From an uncultured Eubacteriales bacterium (GTDB lineage: Bacteria > Bacillota > Clostridia > Monoglobales > Monoglobaceae): 5,171 nt of DNA. Location of the stretch: positions 1 to 5,171 of the forward strand of contig USLC01000071.1 of the NCBI GenBank assembly GCA_900555375.1. Reading direction: 5' to 3'. A program made the translations under genes and the position numbers. The notes below the pieces were generated by a model, which saw only the letters and a program-made list of their open reading frames with translations, had not been told where the DNA came from and ran no database searches. Position 1 is the first letter of the stretch. Every line of letters begins with the position of its first letter. Below are positions 1 through 5,171 of this stretch, piece after piece.

Positions 1-48
1 GCGGGCGAAAAATTCGACAGCACAACCGAGTATAAGTTCAGCAAATAA
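1..48 (+). CDS. Possible C-terminal tail of a convergent gene, 5'-partial
   Basis: Frame 1 is open from the left edge and ends at TAA 46-48, giving the 15-residue tail AGEKFDSTTEYKFSK. It is hydrophilic, and its third codon positions mix GC and AT as in the large gene. A hairpin terminator begins 22 bases after the stop, which is the right distance for the end of a transcript. Frame 2 is also open over this short stretch (to TAA 56-58), so the frame choice is a judgement. Too little is visible to name the protein, and no motif is recognised. Confidence 0.45.
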   Translation, partial: AGEKFDSTTEYKFSK

Positions 49-70
49 TTTTATATAACTTTTTTGCATT

Positions 71-110
71 TTAAAAGCGCGGAGCATTTTTACCTGCTCC
101 GCGCTTTTAA
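71..110. terminator. Bidirectional intrinsic terminator between convergent genes
   Basis: The arms 71-86 and 95-110 form a perfect 16-bp inverted repeat with a GC-rich core (GCGCGGAGCA / TGCTCCGCGC) and an 8-base loop, TTTTTACC. The outer part of each arm is AAAA/TTTT, so a transcript from either strand ends the hairpin in a U run. On the minus strand it lies 7 bases after the first TAA of the large gene. On the plus strand it lies 22 bases after the stop at 46-48. The geometry fits Rho-independent termination for both converging genes. Confidence 0.9.
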
Positions 111-117
111 TCATTTA

Positions 118-3100
118 TTATTCGGCTGCGTTCGCCGCCAAAATATTCTTGTCAAACATTCTCATAATAACCGTTGCCGCCTCGGCTCTTGTTGCCGTTC
201 CGTTCGGGTTAAGCGTGCTTTCGCTTCTGCCCGATATCAGTCCCGCGCCGTTTGCATAACAAAGCGCGTCTATTGCATAATCAGATATATCATCGTAATC
301 GTCAAATGCCGAGATATCCGTGTTTTCAAAAGCGGATAAGTCGCCGCCTTTAAACTTAATATAACGATAGATTATCGCCGCCATCTGTTCACGCGTGATG
401 TTCTCATCGGGGGCAAACTCGGTATCTGAAACTCCGTTTACAATTCCGTTTTCGGTTGCCCAAGCAACAGCTTTTGTATACCATTCGCCGTCTGCAATAT
501 CGGTAAATTTAACTCCGCTTGCCGAAGGCTCGTTTTCTATGCGATACAGAGCGGTTACAAACATCGCTCTGTTTAAAATACTATTCGGTTCAAACTCGCT
601 TTCGCTTGTGCCGCGCATAATATTCTTTCCGCAAACAAAGCTTACGGCTGCACTAAACCAGTCATCGGGCTTAACATCGTTAAATCCCCTTGATTCACTT
701 TGGTTACCCTGATTCGACTTATCGGCATCTGCGCTTCCGCCCGCAGCAGCACCCGTACCGGCGTTATTTTTCTTGCCGCCGCCTGACATACTTCCCATTC
801 CGGGTTCAACTGTATAATCCGCCGTATACTTAAACTCAACCTTGTCTCCGTCTTTTAAAATATAGTCGTTTATGCCAACCTGCGGAAGTTCTCCGTTCAC
901 ATAGTATAACCAGCCGCTGTTCTGACCCTTTGAAAACTCGGCAAGAGTTTCGTTTTTATATGTCATAGACTTAACATATCCTTTGTTTAAGCCATCAACG
1001 ATTATATCATTTTTCTCTGCTACACTCTTCAAAAGATGATATACAGCCGAGCCCGACTTAATCTCAGTATCCGAAACACTTATCCAGTTTCCGTTTAATC
1101 CGTTTATCTCAATGCTTACCTTGATGTTTTTAGCTGATTCTGAAGGTTCGGCAGGTGTTTCAACGCTGCCCGTTCCCGTTGCCTTTGCAGGGGCTTTTTT
1201 AACCGTATCAGGTACAGGAGCAGGCTTCGGCTCTGACGGGTCGCTCGGTTCTGACGGGTCTGCCTTTGTTATAATTGTCGGAACATATATATTATATGCC
1301 TTGTTTCCGCACTTTTCAAATGCCTCAAGAGCAACAAGACCTCTGAAACCCTGCTCGGTTGCCTGTGCCGAAAGCTTTTCTCCCTGGTCGCCCGATACAT
1401 AAGCGGACACAAATCCGTTTCCTGCGCTGTTTACATAAAGCATAGGTGCATCGCCGAGGCTGCAGCCGTTTTTAACAAATCTGCTTTCTGACGACGGATT
1501 GATTCCAAGAGCGGTAAGACCCGTGATAACCATAGAGTCTGAATTTATATTTCCGTACGAACCGTTTTCGCCAAGCTCGTTTGAAAGACCGTCAAGCGCC
1601 TTATCTATAAACTTCTTTGCGTCTGCTGCAACGCCGTATGTATCATTATTATCGGCGGGAAATCTTGCAAGAGCCGCAAGCGCCCAGCCGGTAGAATCTA
1701 CATCTGTATATGTGTTCAATCCGTATCTGTAACTGAATACGCCGTTCTCATTCTGATTTTTCAGCAAGGCGTTTACAAGTGTTTTAACCTGAGCTTTATC
1801 AAGCTTTACGTTGCCCTGAAGGTCAGCCAAAAGCGTCCAGATTGCAGTTGTATAGTCGTCTCCGAAGCTTTCTTTTCTCAAAAGCTCTGCATTGTTTATC
1901 GGCGTGTTTGAATTTACGGGATAAAGCTTTGTAGAGTCAACGGCTATCGCACTTAATATAACCTCTGCTTTTGCTCTGTCGGTTGCAAGCGTGTAGCTCT
2001 TGTTCAAAGAATCTATTGCAAGATTGATGTAATTCTGCTTCGCATCTTCAGAAATTTTAGGTGCGTTTTCATCGGTGTTAACTCTGTTATATGCCGCCAT
2101 ATCAAACACAACCCATTCGTCGGGAAGCGTTTTTGACGCGTATATTCCGGCAAGAGTATTCATAAGCTTCTGCCTTGCCGAGGCATCGGGCGCGATTATA
2201 ACCTTTACTTCTCTTCTTATCTGTCCTTCATCGCCCGTCAGAAGAATGGTCGCCGTCTCTGTTATCGCAGTACTTGTCTCATTCTTCTTTATAAGCTTGA
2301 TTTTGCCGCCCGCCGCGCGTGCAACATACTCGCTGTCTGTCAAAATCTTTATATTTACATCCGCATCGGGTGTCTGTCCGTCCTTTACAAGGCTGAATAT
2401 GTCTCCGACCTCGGCAGCTGAAGAAACAGCCAAAACGTCAACATACTTTTCTGCCTCGGCTGACAGCTTTTTATCTCCCTCGGGAACGGTAACACCTATC
2501 TGATAAGGATATCCCGAGTTAATATCCTCATCTGTCTGCCATATCGGGCTTTCGCTTCCGCTGTTAAGCGCGGTCAGGATATCATCTGACTTTAATTCAT
2601 CGGCGGTCTTTATTTCAACGTACTTGTTTTCCTCTGTTCCGGCAGTAACCGAATAACAATTTGTAACATAATTCTGTCCAAGGCTTCCCTTGTATATGGG
2701 ATACGCACCGATTTTGCCCGTTACCTCTCCTGCATTATAACAGTTCTTTACGTAAGGATGCGAGTTATCTCCCCGAGGCGAGCCTACTTCTCCGCAGATA
2801 CCTGCCGCCGCATTCGCTCCTGTAACGCTGCCCAGATTACAGCTGTTCTCTATCTGAACGCAATTTTTGCTGTAGCCGACAACACCGCCGGCAGTCCCCT
2901 GCGAGAACTGATTCTTGTCCTCTCCGTACATCAAAATGTTACCCTTGTTCATACACCCCGTTACTTTAACGGCATTGTCAATCCATTGGTAACCGATGTC
3001 ATTGTCCTTCATACAAAGTCCGACAATTCCGCCGACGGTCGAGCCCGCCTTTGCCGAAACAGAAACCGCACTTGCGCAGTTGGAAATTGTTGTGTTTCCG

Positions 3101-5171
3101 GTTGCCGTTGCGGCAATACTTCCGACAGACGCACTACCCTCGTCACAGTATATTTCGCCGCAAACAGTCAGATTCTTGACCTCGGCATTTGTCAGATAGC
3201 CGAACAAGCCATAGTACGCATAAACACTGTTGTTTGTGTTTGAAACATTAAGTCCGATAATTTTATGACCTTGTCCGTCAAAATGACCTTTAAATGCATA
3301 AACCGATGTTTTACCTATAGGCGTCCAGACCTGATATCCCAAATCAATATCGGCTGTTAAGATGTAATATGCCGATGCATAGCCGCTGTTTATACTGTTC
3401 GCAAGCTCGTTTGATACAAACGCAAGCTCTGCCCCGTTTGAAATCTCATACGGTTCTTCCTCTGTTCCCTTACCCGAAAGCTTTTTTGCGATTGTTCCGT
3501 CCCAGCTGTCTCCCGACACAAGCGTAAGAATTATCTCGTCAGAATCCGGAATCGTTATGCTTCCTGTCTTTGTTTTATATCCGTCCGCCGTAATCTCATA
3601 GTCATACTCGGCTGCGGGTAAGCTGTAAGCAAATCCGCTTTGCGGAGACATTTCTCTTTTATCGCCGTCCGCACGATTAAGCTTAACCGAAGCCTTTGCC
3701 GAAGACGGATAAACATTAAACTTAAAATTATATCTCTCGGTCTCTTCAAGATTTACTGTTTCATTACAGTCATCCGTTACGGTTATCGTTCCGTTTTTTG
3801 TAACATATCCAAAATCAGACGCCGTGTAAGAATAATCCCCCGCCGTTAACACATAATTATTTGTACCCTCTTCGCTTGCGGTCATTTCTTTATCGTCTTT
3901 GTACAGCTTAAAATCAGCCGAAGCAGGGGTTACATTGAAGCTTACGTTATATGTTTTTGCGGTAAGTACAACGTTAATTGTCTTATCGGCTCTGCCGAAG
4001 TAAACATCTGTTGTCTTTGCGCCGTGTTCCGTATCGCCCTCCGGCGGGGTAACAGTCAGACTATACTTTCCTTTGGTTACATTGCAGGTATATTTATCGC
4101 TGTTTTCCACATCCTGCGTTAACTCAACAGGGCTGCCGCTATCATCATAAAGAGCGGGAACAGCTTCTGTCGGAGACACATTTACCGTAAGGGTATGCTC
4201 TCCGTCTTTATTTACATACCAAGTGGGATAAGGATAATCATCCGCAATCATAAAGCCATCGATCACAAGAGTTTTAAAGCCATCTGTGGTGATTCCTACG
4301 CCGTTTCCGTTTGCGGATTGAGAGAAGCATTCCACCTGAGAATACGATGAAGCGGACTTATTTTTATCGCTGTTATAATAACACTTATCTACATCAATTG
4401 TGGGTCTTGAATAACTGCTTGTTCCGTTATATGCAAACCTATATTTTTTATTTCCCGTAACTGTGCCGGCAAAAAAAGAACTCTTTAGACTAAAGCTTGA
4501 TTGGCTGTCTATTATTCCCCCGACAAATCCTCCGCAATAGCCGTAGGATGTACCAGCAGTAACATCAGCAACTACCGCTGATTGTTCTAAGTTAAATGAA
4601 GTCCCTGCTATATATCCTATTAATCCGCCCGCATAATTTGTATTTTCAGTTGATGTTTTGTCATATTGAACGTTTATTGTACTAAAGCAATTTTTGATAT
4701 CAACTGATGAAGATGATACATTTCCCAAAAATGAGCCCGCTTTTATTGTCTCTGAGTATCTGCTTTTTTTGTATGTTCCTTTAACAGCCCCGCCAACTAT
4801 ACCGCAATTCTTAAATTCAACAGTTCCATCACTCGGTACTTCCGCTGCAAAAACCGCTACTGATGCAGATTTTGCACTTGTCATAGTGATGTTTGTGTTT
4901 TCTAATATAACATCTGAAACTTTTACATCACCGCTGAACTTTTCAAATAAAGCCACACCTGTTTCAGAAGCGTAGCTATCTAATTCTTTATTTATCGTTA
5001 AATTTGATATTATGTAACCGTTGCCGAAAAAGCTTCCCGTCAGCGACTTAATCGGCTGCATATCAACCCCTGACATATCAATATCAGCGGCAAGCTCTAT
5101 CGTGCCGACAATCTCCTGTCCGCCAAGATTTTTCAAATCGTCCGCATTATTTATCACAAATACTTTCGAAG
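118..5171 (-). CDS. Giant SLH-anchored modular surface protein (GLUG, PEGA-like, Ig-like, alpha/alpha toroid, DUF4430, SLH), 5'-partial
   Basis: One uninterrupted frame covers the window from its right edge to a double stop (TAA 118-120, TAA 115-117). The first possible start, GTG at 5155-5157, is probably an internal Val: the frame stays open upstream (S-K-V-F before it), no Shine-Dalgarno sequence precedes it, no signal peptide follows, and it falls inside the first strand of a beta-helix. Domain order, numbering that Val as 1: GLUG beta-helix (1-314), three PEGA-like repeats (320-549), second GLUG beta-helix (562-890), Ig-like domain (897-990), alpha/alpha toroid (991-1294), Pro-rich linker, DUF4430 (1344-1450), Gly/Ser/Asn-rich linker (1451-1489), three SLH repeats (1490-1671). 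From family knowledge, the SLH repeats hold such proteins non-covalently on the cell wall, and the other modules serve in binding or adhesion. There is no LPXTG motif and no C-terminal membrane segment. No frameshift or internal stop is seen. No specific enzyme activity can be assigned; ligand binding is inferred. Confidence 0.93.
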   Translation of the reverse strand, partial: SKVFVINNADDLKNLGGQEIVGTIELAADIDMSGVDMQPIKSLTGSFFGNGYIISNLTINKELDSYASETGVALFEKFSGDVKVSDVILENTNITMTSAKSASVAVFAAEVPSDGTVEFKNCGIVGGAVKGTYKKSRYSETIKAGSFLGNVSSSSVDIKNCFSTINVQYDKTSTENTNYAGGLIGYIAGTSFNLEQSAVVADVTAGTSYGYCGGFVGGIIDSQSSFSLKSSFFAGTVTGNKKYRFAYNGTSSYSRPTIDVDKCYYNSDKNKSASSYSQVECFSQSANGNGVGITTDGFKTLVIDGFMIADDYPYPTWYVNKDGEHTLTVNVSPTEAVPALYDDSGSPVELTQDVENSDKYTCNVTKGKYSLTVTPPEGDTEHGAKTTDVYFGRADKTINVVLTAKTYNVSFNVTPASADFKLYKDDKEMTASEEGTNNYVLTAGDYSYTASDFGYVTKNGTITVTDDCNETVNLEETERYNFKFNVYPSSAKASVKLNRADGDKREMSPQSGFAYSLPAAEYDYEITADGYKTKTGSITIPDSDEIILTLVSGDSWDGTIAKKLSGKGTEEEPYEISNGAELAFVSNELANSINSGYASAYYILTADIDLGYQVWTPIGKTSVYAFKGHFDGQGHKIIGLNVSNTNNSVYAYYGLFGYLTNAEVKNLTVCGEIYCDEGSASVGSIAATATGNTTISNCASAVSVSAKAGSTVGGIVGLCMKDNDIGYQWIDNAVKVTGCMNKGNILMYGEDKNQFSQGTAGGVVGYSKNCVQIENSCNLGSVTGANAAAGICGEVGSPRGDNSHPYVKNCYNAGEVTGKIGAYPIYKGSLGQNYVTNCYSVTAGTEENKYVEIKTADELKSDDILTALNSGSESPIWQTDEDINSGYPYQIGVTVPEGDKKLSAEAEKYVDVLAVSSAAEVGDIFSLVKDGQTPDADVNIKILTDSEYVARAAGGKIKLIKKNETSTAITETATILLTGDEGQIRREVKVIIAPDASARQKLMNTLAGIYASKTLPDEWVVFDMAAYNRVNTDENAPKISEDAKQNYINLAIDSLNKSYTLATDRAKAEVILSAIAVDSTKLYPVNSNTPINNAELLRKESFGDDYTTAIWTLLADLQGNVKLDKAQVKTLVNALLKNQNENGVFSYRYGLNTYTDVDSTGWALAALARFPADNNDTYGVAADAKKFIDKALDGLSNELGENGSYGNINSDSMVITGLTALGINPSSESRFVKNGCSLGDAPMLYVNSAGNGFVSAYVSGDQGEKLSAQATEQGFRGLVALEAFEKCGNKAYNIYVPTIITKADPSEPSDPSEPKPAPVPDTVKKAPAKATGTGSVETPAEPSESAKNIKVSIEINGLNGNWISVSDTEIKSGSAVYHLLKSVAEKNDIIVDGLNKGYVKSMTYKNETLAEFSKGQNSGWLYYVNGELPQVGINDYILKDGDKVEFKYTADYTVEPGMGSMSGGGKKNNAGTGAAAGGSADADKSNQGNQSESRGFNDVKPDDWFSAAVSFVCGKNIMRGTSESEFEPNSILNRAMFVTALYRIENEPSASGVKFTDIADGEWYTKAVAWATENGIVNGVSDTEFAPDENITREQMAAIIYRYIKFKGGDLSAFENTDISAFDDYDDISDYAIDALCYANGAGLISGRSESTLNPNGTATRAEAATVIMRMFDKNILAANAAE
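145..690 (-). repeat. Three tandem SLH repeats (cell-wall anchor)
   Basis: This part encodes residues 1490-1671. Repeat 1 starts at GFNDVKPDDWFSAAV (from 1491), repeat 2 at FTDIADGEWYTKAV (from 1551) and repeat 3 around AFDDYDDISDYAIDAL (from 1617). Each continues with a G-hydrophobic-x-G turn and an F/L-x-P-N/D segment. The signature tetrapeptides are NRAM (1529-1532), TREQ (1588-1591) and TRAE (1656-1659), so only the third is canonical. SLH trimers are known to bind secondary cell-wall polysaccharide, in many species pyruvylated. Their position at the extreme C-terminus, after a flexible linker rich in Gly, Ser and Asn, fits a wall-proximal anchor with the rest of the protein projecting outward. 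Confidence 0.95.
808..1128 (-). other. DUF4430 domain (transcobalamin C-terminal-like)
   Basis: This encodes residues 1344-1450. It opens with a beta strand (IKVSIEINGL) and contains a short helix (SAVYHLLKSVAEKN). It closes with the family hallmark: N-S-G-W-L-Y-Y-V-N-G (1413-1422), then P-x-V-G-I-N-D-Y, then L-K-D-G-D-K-V-E-F-K-Y. As I recall it, the end of animal transcobalamin carries a comparable G-I-A-D-Y-x-P-x-D-G-E-x-I-E-L pattern, and DUF4430 is the domain family covering that region. In the animal proteins it packs on a helical barrel to enclose cobalamin. Here it follows a helical toroid, which supports the same architecture. The ligand in this bacterium is unknown. An SLBB-like or other small beta-grasp-type fold would be the alternative reading. 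Confidence 0.85.
1228..1260 (-). repeat. Tandem 18-bp repeat encoding a DPSEPS linker
   Basis: Two adjacent units encode DPSEPS and DPSEP (residues 1300-1310), and the 11-base core TCTGACGGGTC (plus strand) recurs exactly 18 bases apart. The repeat lies in a Pro/Glu/Ala/Ser-rich stretch (about 1299-1343) joining the helical toroid to the DUF4430 domain. Such linkers are extended and flexible, and in-frame 18-bp units can expand or contract by slippage. Confidence 0.75.
1276..2187 (-). other. Alpha/alpha toroid domain (terpenoid cyclase / prenyltransferase / transcobalamin-like fold)
   Basis: This encodes residues 991-1294, rich in amphipathic helices. Repeat-like elements are TTAIWTLLADLQ (1103-1114); a QW-like motif Q-N-E-N-G-V-F (1135-1141) followed by D-V-D-S-T-G-W-A-L-A-A-L (1152-1163); E-N-G-S-Y-G (1197-1202) followed by D-S-M-V-I-T-G-L-T-A-L (1207-1217); and Q-A-T-E-Q-G-F-R-G-L-V-A-L (1265-1277). 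A helix pair with Gly/aromatic turns and a D-S/T-T-x-x-A-L-x-A-L helix is typical of this superfamily, which covers terpene cyclases, protein prenyltransferases, complement thioester domains and the N-terminal barrel of transcobalamin. There is no GCGEQ thioester motif and no intact DxDD. At about 300 residues it is half the length of squalene-hopene cyclase. I infer ligand binding over catalysis. Confidence 0.75.
2188..2469 (-). other. Small Ig-like beta domain (resembles atrophied bacterial Ig)
   Basis: This encodes residues 897-990: KLSAEAEKYVDVLAV, then GDIFSLVKDG, NIKILTDSEYV, GKIKLIKKNE, ATILLTGDEGQIRREVKVIIAP. The alternation of short hydrophobic strands with a polar TGDEG-type hairpin, ending in a V-x-V-x-I-x-P strand directly before a helical domain, matches the short bacterial Ig-like domains that often precede toroid domains in clostridial surface proteins. 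It probably acts as a spacer between the second beta-helix and the toroid. The family assignment is from pattern only. Confidence 0.6.
2488..3474 (-). repeat. Second GLUG-type beta-helix module
   Basis: This encodes residues 562-890. It starts with G-K-G-T-E-E-E-P-Y-E-I-S-N-G-A-E-L, continues through Y-I-L-T-A-D-I-D-L and F-K-G-H-F-D-G-Q-G-H-K-I-I-G-L, then runs through GLUG turns: GLFG (650-653), VGGIVG (708-713), AGGVVG (756-761) and AAGICG (784-789). These alternate with x-N-C-Y-N-x-G-x-V-x-G strands (for example NCYNAGEVTG, 805-814). It closes with A-D-E-L-K-S ... L-N-S-G ... W-Q-T ... G-Y-P-Y, the usual cap of this module. Proteins of this type are extracellular and many are adhesins; the partner is not predictable here. 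Confidence 0.85.
3511..4200 (-). repeat. Three tandem PEGA-like beta-sandwich repeats
   Basis: This encodes residues 320-549 in three units of about 82, 74 and 74 residues. They start at HTLTVNVSPTEA (321), YNVSFNVTPASA (403) and YNFKFNVYPSSA (476). Each has a V/F-x-V-x-P opening strand, a variable middle, an L/V-x-A/K-G/E-x-Y-x-Y/L-x-V/A/I strand, a Y/F-G-Y or D-G-Y turn in units 2 and 3, and a final I-x-V/L-x-L strand. This is the pattern of PEGA or carboxypeptidase-regulatory-like domains, known as rigid spacers or carbohydrate-contacting modules in surface proteins. Sequence identity between units is low, so they are old duplications. Confidence 0.65.
4216..5171 (-). repeat. First GLUG-type beta-helix module, N-terminally cut by the window edge
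   Basis: This encodes residues up to 314 plus the four in-frame codons before residue 1. It opens with V-F-V-I-N-N-A-D-D-L-K-N-L, then L-A-A-D-I-D-M-S-G, F-F-G-N-G-Y-I-I-S-N-L-T-I, and turns such as AGSFLG (140-145), AGGLIG (176-181) and CGGFVG (208-213), with KNC strands at 116-118 and 155-157. It ends at D-D-Y-P-Y-P-T-W-Y-V, the closing cap. Its start and end elements line up with those of the second module. The opening strand sits at the very edge of the window, so a signal peptide or other domain must lie just upstream. Confidence 0.85.

Noticed and set aside
64..339. Plus-strand open frame starting near the terminator
   Set aside because: It begins before the hairpin, reads through it and continues antisense to the SLH region. 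The peptide is Arg/Cys-rich with no domain character.
145..690. Cellulosomal dockerin or sortase-anchored C-terminus
   Set aside because: There are no paired calcium-binding dockerin loops, no LPXTG and no C-terminal membrane segment. The three repeats read clearly as SLH.
642..839. Minus-strand open frame overlapping the DUF4430-SLH linker, and a similar one at 3555-3749
   Set aside because: Both are alternate frames inside the large gene, with basic, unstructured translations and no plausible initiation signal.
1276..2187. Complement-type thioester domain or active terpene cyclase
   Set aside because: The GCGEQ thioester motif is absent, the D-x-D-D motif is incomplete, and the domain is about half the length of a squalene-hopene cyclase.
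2075..3243. Long open frames on the plus strand, including 2075-2503 and 2758-3243
   Set aside because: They lie wholly antisense to a well-supported domain-rich gene. The encoded peptides are low-complexity or Cys/Arg-rich, with no recognisable domain, and no ribosome binding sites stand out. They are shadows of the minus-strand codons.
2488..5171. CRISPR array or tandem DNA repeats suggested by the repetitive protein
   Set aside because: The repetition is at the protein level only, with divergent codons; no regularly spaced identical DNA repeats are visible.

Overview
The window is almost entirely one giant gene on the minus strand (118 to at least 5171). It encodes a modular, secreted, cell-wall-bound protein, and at least 1683 residues are visible. 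The gene runs off the right edge, so its true start, its signal peptide and possibly further domains lie outside. The C-terminal triple S-layer homology (SLH) repeat points to a Gram-positive-type anaerobe that holds surface proteins on a wall polymer. Together with the GLUG-type repeats, PEGA-like repeats, the toroid plus DUF4430 pairing and a base composition that looks like the mid-40s percent G+C, this suggests a Bacillota member of class Clostridia, perhaps a gut or rumen species. That assignment is inference from domain style; the window holds no rRNA or other marker gene.

Layout from right to left, which is N- to C-terminal for the protein (residue 1 is taken as the GTG codon at 5157, used only as a numbering origin): a first GLUG-type beta-helix (4216-5171); three PEGA-like beta-sandwich repeats (3511-4200); a second GLUG-type beta-helix (2488-3474); a small Ig-like domain (2188-2469); an all-helical alpha/alpha toroid (1276-2187); a Pro/Glu/Ser linker with a tandem hexapeptide (around 1228-1260); a DUF4430 domain resembling the transcobalamin C-terminal domain (808-1128); a Gly/Ser/Asn-rich flexible linker (691-807); and three SLH repeats (145-690) ending at a double TAA stop.

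At the left edge, 1-48 on the plus strand may be the last 15 codons of a convergent gene. Between the two genes sits a perfect 16-bp inverted repeat with U-tracts on both sides (71-110), best read as a shared bidirectional terminator.

The most interesting point is the order helical toroid, then DUF4430, which matches animal transcobalamin and intrinsic factor. Here it is placed just above the wall anchor, with beta-helices and beta-sandwiches extending outward. A surface ligand-binding role, possibly for a corrinoid, is a testable hypothesis and is not shown by the sequence. I see no CRISPR array, mobile element, RNA gene or defence system. Every stretch longer than 300 bases is covered by the large gene.
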